Shown here: one piece after another, positions 1-7,857 of the stretch
How positions within the stretch are numbered: position 1 is the first letter of the stretch
Layout: the number at the start of each line of letters is the position of its first letter
DNA from: Gracilaria domingensis
Lineage: Eukaryota > Rhodophyta > Florideophyceae > Gracilariales > Gracilariaceae
Length of the DNA stretch: 64,000 nucleotides
Assembly (NCBI GenBank): GCA_022539475.1
Contig: VCMS01000035.1
Span: forward strand, 305,763-369,762
Direction: 5' to 3'
Notes under the pieces: model-generated
Seen by the model: the letters and a program-made list of their open reading frames with translations, nothing else
Database searches by the model: none
What the model was told of the DNA's origin: nothing
Program-made: the position numbers and the translations under genes

Positions 1-266
1 CCAACCTCTAACTGACTCAGATGCACCGCACCCCTTCTTTCCATTGTGACCCCCTCCACCTCCAATTCTACACCCTTCTCCACCTCATCACCATCCCCTC
101 TCCTCGCCTCACACTTCTTTCCTTCATCAGCCACTTCGTTCTTCTGCGACATCCGACCAGCCACCGTAATCACGTCCTCTTCCCGCTTTGGTGACTGTGT
201 CTGCGGTACCTCCTCCACCTCCAACAGCGCCAACAGCTCCTCATCCTTCACGTATCCGTTCGACAT
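1..266 (-). CDS. Partial acidic protein of unknown function (N-terminus only)
   Basis: The minus strand is open from an ATG at 266 to the window edge (88 codons, no stop), so the gene continues to the left. The predicted product is rich in Glu, Asp, Lys and Val, with runs such as EELLALLEVEEV, and looks like a soluble, largely disordered N-terminus. The ATG has A at -3. The complementary plus strand shows a Ser/Pro-rich open frame (46-540) that I take to be the shadow of this purine-rich strand. A competing minus frame (241-447) overlaps the start and would leave no room for this one. I recognise no family. Confidence 0.4.
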   Translation of the reverse strand, partial: MSNGYVKDEELLALLEVEEVPQTQSPKREEDVITVAGRMSQKNEVADEGKKCEARRGDGDEVEKGVELEVEGVTMERRGAVHLSQLEV

Positions 267-615
267 CTTCAGAAGAACAAGTAGTAGTTGGATCGAAGTT
301 GCCGCTGCGATACAGTGCAATCGAGCTAAACTGTGCTGTCCACCCCCACTGTCCAACCACACGGGCTATATCCAGCACCATGATTGCCACTGTTTCCCTC
401 ATCCATTTCCCGCCAAAACATCTACTGTACACCTTCGCACCTTCCACTATTTAAGCGCCACCTCTCTGTCTCCTCTTTCGCGCTCACATAATCCCCAACC
501 ACCTCGCCTCGACCGGAGATATTTTTCTCTTCCACCATAACCCCACTCGATGGTTATAGCAAACCAGGAAGATATTGCCAGTGGAGGCAAGCTAGGGACT
601 AGTGATTGTACTTAG

Positions 616-867
616 AGTTGCTCACCCTCTGTCTCGACTGGGGGCATGTTCTTCTTCCGTCACATCCTTTGTGGGTTGTGACAAAAAAAGAATATGTCAC
701 CACTCGACACCGGATGGGTAACAATGATAGCACGTAGAGTAGTTCATCCTCCCTCTCAGCATCCACTGGGGATATATTGATGTTCTCTCACATCCTTGAC
801 CGGTTGTGATACAAGAGAAATACATCTCCAATGGAGACGGAGAATATAGTCATGATAACACGTAAAG
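616..867. repeat. Imperfect tandem duplication, about 125-bp unit
   Basis: Two degenerate copies (about 616-740 and 741-867) share a C/T-rich start, a central 'tcacatcctt' followed by 'ggttgtga', and a 'gata(g/a)cacgta' end. They fill the gap between the partial gene at the left edge and the epimerase fragment. No coding content is visible. Confidence 0.5.
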
Positions 868-905
868 GTAACAATGTAATAAACAATAAATTTATGCTAC
901 TATCT

Positions 906-1250
906 CTAACCAACCTTTCGAAAACCAGCTATGACATGAGCTGGGTTACTCGAGCCAAAGATGGCAGATCCTGCAACTGAAATGTTTGCATCGGCCTTCA
1001 CTACTCTTTTCACAGTACTCAGTCCAATACCCCCATCCACCTGTATCCCTATTCTTGGGTACAACTCCCTTGCATGTCGCACCTTATCAAGAACACCCTC
1101 CATAAACGCCTGTCCTCCAAACCCTGGCTCCACCGTCATCAACAATAACATGTCTACAACTCCTTCCGTCATAAGTGCTTCTACGACCTTTATAGACGTA
1201 TTCGGGCGCAACCCAACTCCATCCTTTTCAATATGGCAATCCGAGTGAAG
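906..1250 (-). pseudogene. Ribulose-phosphate 3-epimerase, C-terminal half only
   Basis: The minus frame encodes the C-terminal half of a Calvin/pentose-phosphate cycle epimerase (D-ribulose-5-P to D-xylulose-5-P). The family signatures are clear: a TVEPGFGGQ block, then IQVDGGI with the second catalytic Asp, then VAGSAIFG near the end. The frame is closed upstream by TAG at 1251-1253. The N-terminal half of the TIM barrel, with its metal-binding His/Asp and VDVMDG-type motif, is not found in the next 370 bases, where the divergent gene at 1624 begins. A missed upstream exon is possible because host introns are short, but no coding match was seen. I favour a 5'-truncated gene fragment; a plastid Calvin-cycle copy would lie elsewhere. 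Confidence 0.75.
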
Positions 1251-1623
1251 CTATAGAACCCGTTCACGTCATTTATGAAGCCAAAATGGCTCCTTTCATC
1301 CTGTATTCAAGCTCCCCGTAACTCGTACTTTACAACTACTTTACAACTCAGGTTCGAAATCAGTTTCATTCATTGTACACTTTCTACTCTTCCACCTACT
1401 TTTCATAAAACATCATCACACTTTGTGGCTTGTCGTCTCATACAAGCCCTATCATTCATTCAGTACAATCACATATCATACATTTCGCTCACTTTCACAA
1501 AGTGAACCATGTTCCCGTTCTGCGCTTCCCAACCGTTTGTACTTAAGTATCACTCTTTACCCCAGCAGTTCTCCGCCCCATCTTCCATTTTTATCGTCAC
1601 ACAAAAACAATCGAACACTTGCA

Positions 1624-2526
1624 ATGAACTCCGAGTCCGACATGCCTCCGGCTCCGCCTCCGAGTCCCAGATACTCTGACGTCCCTCAGGCCTCATCTCC
1701 CACCCGAAAGACTCGGGCCGTTATTGTTGGAAGGGGACGTATAGGTACCATGCTGGCAAACGAAGAAGATACGGTCATTTCCGCACACGAATTCTGCAGC
1801 ATGGCTGCTACCTCTCATCTTTCTGATGTACCGATACTAGTTTGCGGAAGAACGAACACCCTGGAGACCGTAATTCAGGCTTGCCCTTATTCGCTGAGAA
1901 AGATTCTCGTTTTCTTCCAGAATGGAGACATCATACCATTGCTTTCGAAGCTCGGTGTGGACAAATGTTCAAAAGTTGTCCTATACGTTGGTGTCCCCTC
2001 AAGAAACGCAGCTCCGCAGGATGGTGTCACTCCTCAAAGTCCGGATGGTCTCACTGTCGCAACAGGAAAGTGGGCCTCCAACGTTGCAGACAGGTTTAGG
2101 TCTATGGGTCTCACTTGCGGGGTTGTCGACGAAGACACATTTCTCGTAAGCTATTATGAGAAGCTCGTGTGGCTATCATCGTTCAACATCGTCGGGGCCT
2201 CAAGAAGTTTCATTCCTATGGACGTAGTCGCTACGGAGTACAGTACGGTTGTGCTCACAATAATGAAAGAGCTGTTGAAGATAGTTTCGCTTAAGACAGG
2301 TACTACTTTCAACCTGTAAGAGACCGTTGGGCGACTTCTTGCATATGGGAAAACTCTCGTTGGCTTTCCTACTTCTTTCTCCGACTTTCAGTTTAGAAAC
2401 GCGTACTTCTACGACCTTTCCCGCCAAGAAAGAAACATCGTAGGCCGTGACCCGGCTCCTTTTCATACGAACTACGTCAATTTTGTTAAGGAAAAGTTAT
2501 CCCCCTCCCCATTCCCCCAGCTTTGA
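1624..2526 (+). pseudogene. Ketopantoate reductase-like (ApbA/PanE-type) oxidoreductase with in-frame stop
   Basis: From ATG 1624 the frame runs 231 codons to TAA (2317-2319), then continues in the same frame for another 68 codons to TGA (2524-2526). Residues about 31-41 form a Rossmann dinucleotide motif, RAVIVGRGRIG (GxGxxG), after a Pro-rich 30-residue leader. FFQNGD around residue 100 resembles the family's conserved Asn-Gly, and YYEKLVWLSSFN resembles the Lys-containing helix opening the C-terminal domain. The sequence after the stop (GRLLAYGKTLVGFPTSFSDF and onward) is typical of the C-terminal helical domain in algal and cyanobacterial relatives, so the TAA looks like a recent nonsense change, an error or a readthrough site. 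Family placement is moderately sure; the substrate is unknown. Confidence 0.6.
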
Positions 2527-3152
2527 GGTTAGAACACATGACTTTTCGGTGTTTTAAACCTTTTAGAGATAGTCAAACATAAGAGTTGCTTTATCGAAAT
2601 GACCTGTTCCTATTACATTACTTATATTGTTCGTCCTTCTGTGGTTCAAATATGCCCCTTGAAATCCTACATCCTTTATCACTAATACCTGGCTAAGTTT
2701 TTGCTATATGGAAAAGGGTCATTCCACATCATTAAAGTGCACGATACTACTAACAAAACAAGTACAAAATTGTGATATTTCTGAAGAACTAAGCCTTTGC
2801 AATACTTGGGTCACCCGTATAAAGTAAAGTAAACCTTTTATGGGCTTCAACCCTTAATGGAGGTTGTTTTACTCTTCTTGATTTCTAAGCTCATGTTGAA
2901 GATATTCATAGTTTTCTTTACCCACTTGAACCCGTACATATAATTTATGACTAAATCATCCTTTCTTTACTGCAAATCAATGCAACAGCTTCTCGTCGTA
3001 GTAACGTTTTAAAACAGTGCTACAATACCCGTATATGGTCGTTCTTAGACTATTTTTATACTACGAAACACCTTGTGAACATCAATCACATCCTTCTCAT
3101 TCGTATACCCACACCCATTTGCAAAACGAACCCTTTCGAAAGCTTTCAAAAC
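2527..3152. other. AT-rich intergenic region, no gene seen
   Basis: About 630 bases of AT-rich sequence between the reductase-like gene and the HAD protein. No open frame of note, repeat or RNA gene is visible. It should contain the promoter of the downstream plus-strand gene, but I cannot point to a specific element. Confidence 0.5.
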
Positions 3153-4025
3153 ATGTATAACTCAGAAGTTAGAGCCCAAGAAGTAACTCCTCAGCAGCTG
3201 GCTAACGAAATATTCGAAAATGGCTACGCCGTGATTAGTGATATTGACGGTACTCTGAAAAGAGCTGGGGAGAACATTCCGGCCGAAACAGTCAAATGCA
3301 TGAAGTACATCAACGCACGCGTTGGTTTCGGAATTGCTACTGGGCGAGATATAGAGGATGCCGAGAGTTTCATGGAGCACCTGGGTGGCTACACTTTTGG
3401 CATCTCTGGAAACCAAAGCGCACGGGTTAGATTATCCAATGGTACCGAAATTGATCAGGACCTTGACAGGGAAGGCTACGAAAGATGTGCAGCCGAACTT
3501 GAGAGACTTGCACTCTCCTTAAATGAATCGCACGGACTTCACGAAGAGCGTCAACAAGCAGTTGTGAGCACTAGAAAAGACAGTGGACTCCCTAACTTCA
3601 CGTACAATGGACTGTCGAAGTGGAAAACAGAAGTTAACTCCGGTATTTCAAAAGTGTTGACATACTTTCCGAACCTGGTTGCGTACCCTCAGGATGAAAA
3701 CTGTGACATAGGGGACATTCGTTTCACGAAAAACACTGGGGCGCTAGCCTTGGTTGAAAACGACCCCCAGTTCGACACACATTTAATCGTTGCTTTCGGG
3801 AATGCTTCCAATGATGGCCCTCTATATGAAATGGCAACCCTGGCAGTTCATGTGAAGGGAGACGACCATCCAGCAGGGGTAAGATATCTTGTTGATGGGG
3901 TGGAGGACGTGCATGAGACCATCAGAAGGGTGGCAGAACTGTACGGGTACAGAAAATGCAAGTGTCAATGGTTTAGAAATGCTCTTGGAATTTGTTTCAA
4001 GTGCTACGATGCCTGTAATACTTAG
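3153..4025 (+). CDS. Trehalose-6-phosphate phosphatase-like HAD hydrolase
   Basis: 290 residues from ATG 3153; the open frame extends 26 codons upstream, but only to a GTG. HAD motif I is intact as SDIDGTL (Asp30 nucleophile, Asp32 acid/base), followed by FGIATGRD (motif II region), a GISGNQSARVR strand resembling the trehalose phosphatase cap entry, and GNASNDGPLYEM at the motif IV position, where only the last of the usual acidic residues remains. Length and motif order fit OtsB/TPP-like phosphatases; whether the substrate is trehalose-6-P is unproven given the weakened motif IV. The C-terminus ends in a Cys-rich tail (KCKCQWF... CFKCYDAC). It lies tail-to-tail with a diverged paralogue whose stop is only about 60 bases away. 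No intron is needed. Confidence 0.65.
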   Translation: MYNSEVRAQEVTPQQLANEIFENGYAVISDIDGTLKRAGENIPAETVKCMKYINARVGFGIATGRDIEDAESFMEHLGGYTFGISGNQSARVRLSNGTEIDQDLDREGYERCAAELERLALSLNESHGLHEERQQAVVSTRKDSGLPNFTYNGLSKWKTEVNSGISKVLTYFPNLVAYPQDENCDIGDIRFTKNTGALALVENDPQFDTHLIVAFGNASNDGPLYEMATLAVHVKGDDHPAGVRYLVDGVEDVHETIRRVAELYGYRKCKCQWFRNALGICFKCYDACNT

Positions 4026-4084
4026 CTAGGATATGAGATCTTAGTAATAAAAGTGTCGTATATATCTCAATACCCTTTTATGAT

Positions 4085-4993
4085 TCATGATTCATGGTGG
4101 TTTTTATCGTGCTGCTTTTCCTCGTAGCCGTACAACAGAGCCACCAGCATAATTGTCGAATGTACATCCTCCACGCTTTCGAACAGGTTGTGTACTCCAC
4201 CCGGGATACAATCTTCTTTGACGTGAACGCCGTACACGCCTACCTCATGCAACGGCCCGTCGCTCAAAGCACTTCCGAACGTCACGACGTCATCCGTATC
4301 AATAAATCTCGGTTCATTATCCACAAGATTTGCTCCTCCGCTTCCTTTTGTGTATCGCTTGTCCACAATTTCGCAACTTTTATCGCCGGGATAGATAACA
4401 AACGCATCCATCTTCTGCAACAGGTCCCCAATAGCAGAATCCACTTCTTCTCTCCACTGCCACAGTTTCTTGTACACGAAATTGGGAAGGCCACTATCAC
4501 TTCTGGTCTCCACGAACCCCTTGTCATCATCATTCACAATACCATGCCTCCTATTCAAATCCCTTGCCAGGAACAGTAGTCCGTCAACAGTGTGGTCAAG
4601 GGTGTGATCATTGAATGCACCCTTAATTTCCCTCTCGTCAGAGAAACGCAGGAAAGCTCCATGATTCGCCGAGACACCAAACTTATAGTCTCCGAGTCCT
4701 TCCATTTTCCCCTCCACGTCGCCCACATCACCCCCTGTGACAAGTCCGAAACCAACACGTTCGTCAATGAACTTCATACACTTCACAACTTCTTCTGGAA
4801 TTGACTCTCCTTCTCTTCTCAACGTTCCATCAACGGAACTTAATATACCGTAACCATTGGCATATATGAACTTAGACAAGGTATTGGGTGAAATTTCGGC
4901 CAAGTCTCTCTGTTCCTCTGCCATTTTTCCTGATACAGTTACCATACTGCCACAAGTACCGCATAGACAGCTGTATAGACTTCTCAGTTTCAT
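4085..4993 (-). CDS. Probable catalytically dead paralogue of the HAD phosphatase
   Basis: 302 residues from ATG 4993. It aligns along its length with the convergent neighbour at 3153-4025, sharing ENGY/ANGY, DGTL, IPEEVVKCMKFI, VGFG, DSGLPNF and SDGPLHE blocks. The motif I nucleophile is replaced: SSVDGTL instead of SDIDGTL (Ser53 where Asp is required, second Asp55 kept). TGRD has become TGGD, and motif IV is GSALSDGPLHE. HAD phosphatases need the first Asp, so hydrolase activity is unlikely; a regulatory or sugar-binding role is possible, as for inactive trehalose-synthesis paralogues in other eukaryotes. A Cys-containing N-terminal extension (about 24 residues) is absent from the neighbour. 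The frame is intact, which argues for constraint rather than decay. Confidence 0.65.
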   Translation of the reverse strand: MKLRSLYSCLCGTCGSMVTVSGKMAEEQRDLAEISPNTLSKFIYANGYGILSSVDGTLRREGESIPEEVVKCMKFIDERVGFGLVTGGDVGDVEGKMEGLGDYKFGVSANHGAFLRFSDEREIKGAFNDHTLDHTVDGLLFLARDLNRRHGIVNDDDKGFVETRSDSGLPNFVYKKLWQWREEVDSAIGDLLQKMDAFVIYPGDKSCEIVDKRYTKGSGGANLVDNEPRFIDTDDVVTFGSALSDGPLHEVGVYGVHVKEDCIPGGVHNLFESVEDVHSTIMLVALLYGYEEKQHDKNHHES

Positions 4994-5033
4994 ACTTCTC
5001 TTAAAAGCAACCTTAAGTGCAGTTTCAGAAATG

Positions 5034-6533
5034 TTAGGACGCTACATGTTCAATTGCGAATTGCACAGTCCCAATCAGTTGGCTCTCCTTCAACACTTCT
5101 GTCACTTCTGCAGGATCCACGTCTGCCGGCGTCACCCCCTCAACATCTTCAATTAGAATGGCGACCACACTAACTATAGAGTGTATCTTGTCTGCAAACA
5201 TCATCCTTCGCATGGTACTCGTTGACTCATTGAGGTACGAAGCAACACATAACAATTCCTTCATCCCAATGGGCCTCCGATCTCTTCGTATCAGCAGATT
5301 GCAACGCCAAAACCTGGCTAATCGCTTCCACTTCTGTGCACCAGTCGCTGCCAAATATTGTATAGCTTTCAGACGATGCAAACCATCTACAATGAAGCAC
5401 TTCTTCCTTAGGCGTCCCTTGTCAGCATCCCTCTCTCCCGTAGTAGCATCTTGTAAGGCCACCACTGGAGAACCCATCGACTGCAATATCCCCCGCTCCT
5501 CCATACTCTTCACAAGGGCTTCAACGTGGCGTCTACTTACTCCACGGAGTAAATTGGGCGGAGTGTCCACCAGAGTGATGTTAACAGTAACAACAACCAT
5601 CCGGTAGTGATTGAGGTTCACCTTTGGTACCTTCTGACGAATTCGTCTGTACGTCTTGCTCCGAGTAGGTGTCCCTTGTGTTCCAGACCGCTCGCCAGAA
5701 ACACTTGAACGTGCCATTCTTGCGGACAGAAACAAAACGTCATCGTCCTGCTGCTCCGCAGTTTCTGGTGCAGTTTGGGGTACAGATAGACCAGCTCCTT
5801 GTGCGGATTGCGCATCCGCGTCTGGAAGGGGACCTTTCATGATCTCATCTTCCTCCTCTTGCACAGCCGTCCCCTGCTGAACCGTCTGTTTCGACGCAGA
5901 AGATCCCCTTGTGTCGACGGTCTGATTCATTGCAGCAGATGCCCTTTTCGACGCAGTGGGCTCCGTAGCGGAGATAGACTTTGTTTGACCTGTCCGCTTC
6001 GTAGCTGGGGATGATATTGTCTCCTTAGTCCGCTTCGCAACAGACGATGGACCGGCCCGCGGAGGTGCTACTGATGCGCTACCTCTCGGTGTTGATGAGC
6101 TTCGAATTGGCTCCGTGCGGCTTGTCGGCGTCATCGCTTTACTCATAGCGCTCACCGTTCGTCGTTTGGAGGCCGGAATGCTGGCTGCCACCGGTTCCAT
6201 CATTTTCTCATCCCAAGGAGCGGCCGTCCGGAGATCCTGGATATATTGTGGAAGATCCAGGCCCTCCGCCCGGTAAGGGTAGAACGTCTGACTGCTTCGA
6301 CTGATGAGAATATTATGAACCACCACAAGACCTGGGTCCAATTGCTTCCCGTGCAACTCGCGGCGTAGAACACTTCCAATTCCATGCAACAACGCTTCCC
6401 CGACTATCACCTTTCCTTCATTCTCAATATCCATCTGCAGCGAAACTCGCATTCCACCTTGCAATAATCGAGTGCTCCGCTGAGTGCGAGGAGTCACGCT
6501 TTGCGTACGCTTTCGAACACGAGTTGGCTTCAT
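5034..6533 (-). CDS. ParB/sulfiredoxin-fold domain protein with long disordered N-terminal half
   Basis: 499 residues from ATG 6533. Residues 1-105 are moderately ordered; 110-300 are low complexity, Ser/Thr/Lys/Ala-rich with degenerate short repeats (AKRT, ATKRT, ASKR, ASKQT) ending in an acidic EEEDE patch. From about 331 a ParB N-terminal-like domain is recognisable: GVSRRHVEALVKSMEERGI, then VVALQD, then the signature IVDGLHRLKAI (Gly-x-His-Arg, residues 382-391), followed by a helical tail. In bacteria this fold binds CTP and loads partition clamps or acts as a nuclease; in eukaryotes such proteins are poorly described, and sulfiredoxin shares the fold. The basic, disordered half suggests a nucleic-acid or chromatin role. 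It lies 40 bases upstream of the HAD paralogue on the same strand. Confidence 0.5.
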   Translation of the reverse strand: MKPTRVRKRTQSVTPRTQRSTRLLQGGMRVSLQMDIENEGKVIVGEALLHGIGSVLRRELHGKQLDPGLVVVHNILISRSSQTFYPYRAEGLDLPQYIQDLRTAAPWDEKMMEPVAASIPASKRRTVSAMSKAMTPTSRTEPIRSSSTPRGSASVAPPRAGPSSVAKRTKETISSPATKRTGQTKSISATEPTASKRASAAMNQTVDTRGSSASKQTVQQGTAVQEEEDEIMKGPLPDADAQSAQGAGLSVPQTAPETAEQQDDDVLFLSARMARSSVSGERSGTQGTPTRSKTYRRIRQKVPKVNLNHYRMVVVTVNITLVDTPPNLLRGVSRRHVEALVKSMEERGILQSMGSPVVALQDATTGERDADKGRLRKKCFIVDGLHRLKAIQYLAATGAQKWKRLARFWRCNLLIRRDRRPIGMKELLCVASYLNESTSTMRRMMFADKIHSIVSVVAILIEDVEGVTPADVDPAEVTEVLKESQLIGTVQFAIEHVAS

Positions 6534-6961
6534 GTTGAACAGCTATTGCAGTGAAAGGTGTATATCAACAATACGCTCGCTCTGGACGATACAAGAACGG
6601 ATGCGAGCCTTTTAAATGGCGACTTACGCTGGGCACGCCCGCTTTCGGCAGCTCCTCCCAGCGCACTGCCAGTCTCGTCCGTGTCCTGTCCGTGGCCGCT
6701 CGCACGCTGATTGTACGCTTTAGAGTCGTGGAGTTCACGCAATGATGACTCACGTGAGCAATGGTCGCGCTGTCTAATCGTGATCTTCAAATGCTTTGCA
6801 TAGTAGTCAAGAGTACACTCATTCACTTCCATGTAGAGCCTACTCCCGCAAATACACGTGGACAGCGGCGCCAACGTACCGGCGGCCGGGTGTACCGAAA
6901 TCACTGCGGGGCGGCGTGTTTTGGGAGATCCCGGGAAGGCGCCGGAATGTGGCCAGAACGT
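6534..6961. other. Gap between ParB-like gene and satellite
   Basis: About 430 bases upstream of the minus-strand ParB-like gene. Several short overlapping open frames occur on both strands and none resembles a protein family. The stretch presumably holds that gene's promoter and the end of the adjacent transposable element. Confidence 0.4.
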
Positions 6962-7857
6962 GCCCGCGGGCGGGAGGGGTCGGTCGTGTTAGGGTACCTA
7001 CCCTAACACGACCGGACCCCCCCGCCCGCGGGCATAAAATCGCACATTTTTCAAAAAATCGTCCAAAACGTGCCCGCGGGCGGGGGGGTCCGGTCGTGTT
7101 AGGGTAGCTACCCTAACACGACCGACCCCCCCCCGCCCGCGGGCATAAAATCGCACATTTTAAAATCGCAAATTTTTCAAAAAATCGTCCAAAACGTGCC
7201 CGCGGGCGGGGGGGTCCGGTCGTGTTAGGGTACCTACCCTAACACGACCGACCCCCCCCGCCCGCGGGCATAAAATCACACATTTTTCAAAAAATCGTCC
7301 AAAACGTGCCCGCGGGCGGGGTGGTCCGGTCGTGTTAGGGTAGGTACCCTAACACGACCGACCCCCCCCCCGCCCACGGGCATAAAATCGCACATTTTAA
7401 AATCGCAAATTTTTCAAAAAAACGTCCAGAACGTGCCCGCGGGCGGAGGGGGTCGGTCGTGTTAGGGTAGCTACCCTAACACGACCGACCCCCCCCGCCC
7501 GCGGGCATAAAATCGCACCTTTTTCAAAAAATCGTCCAAAACGTGCCCGCGGGCGGGGTGGTCCGGTCCTGTTAGGGTAGGTACCCTAACACGACCGACC
7601 CCCCCCCCGCCCGCGGGCATAAAATCGCACATTTTAAAATCGCAAATTTTTCAAAAAAACGTCCAGAACGTGCCCGCGGGCGGAGGGGGTCGGTCGTGTT
7701 AGGGTAGCTACCCTAACACGACCGACCCCCCCCGCCCGCGGGCATAAAATCGCACCTTTTTCAAAAAATCGTCCAAAACGTGCCCGCGGGCGGGGGGGGT
7801 CCGGTCGTGTTAGGGTAGCTACCCTAACACGACCGACCCCCCCCCCCCCCCCCCCCC
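6962..7857. repeat. Palindromic satellite: eight GC-rich hairpins in 110/126-bp alternation
   Basis: Eight near-perfect palindromes of about 70 bp start at 6962, 7072, 7198, 7308, 7435, 7545, 7672 and 7782. Each is built as GCCCGCGGGCGGG, a G run, GGTCGTGTTAGGGTA, then the mirror image. Start-to-start distances alternate 110, 126, 110, 127, 110, 127, 110, so the real repeating unit is a dimer of about 237 bp. The longer spacers carry an extra 'attttaaaatcgcaaat'. Spacers are A/T-rich. Each arm contains TTAGGG and its complement around a central TAGCTA-type core. The last copy degenerates into a run of about 26 C. The array lies directly at the 3' end of the transposase gene and supplies its last codons. 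Confidence 0.9.

Noticed and set aside
46-540. 164-codon plus-strand Ser/Pro-rich open frame
   Set aside because: Low complexity and complementary to a purine-rich minus-strand frame that reaches the window edge; no family signal.
1330-1360. tRNA-like GGTTCGAAATC T-loop match
   Set aside because: No acceptor stem or anticodon arm around it; similar isolated matches occur at 9232 and 10243. No tRNA gene is supported in the window.
3075-3152. Upstream extension of the HAD protein from GTG
   Set aside because: A nuclear gene should start at ATG; the ATG at 3153 begins the part shared with its paralogue.
6962-7857. Telomere or interstitial telomere
   Set aside because: TTAGGG occurs once per arm inside a palindrome, not as a tandem telomere run; only the resemblance is reported.
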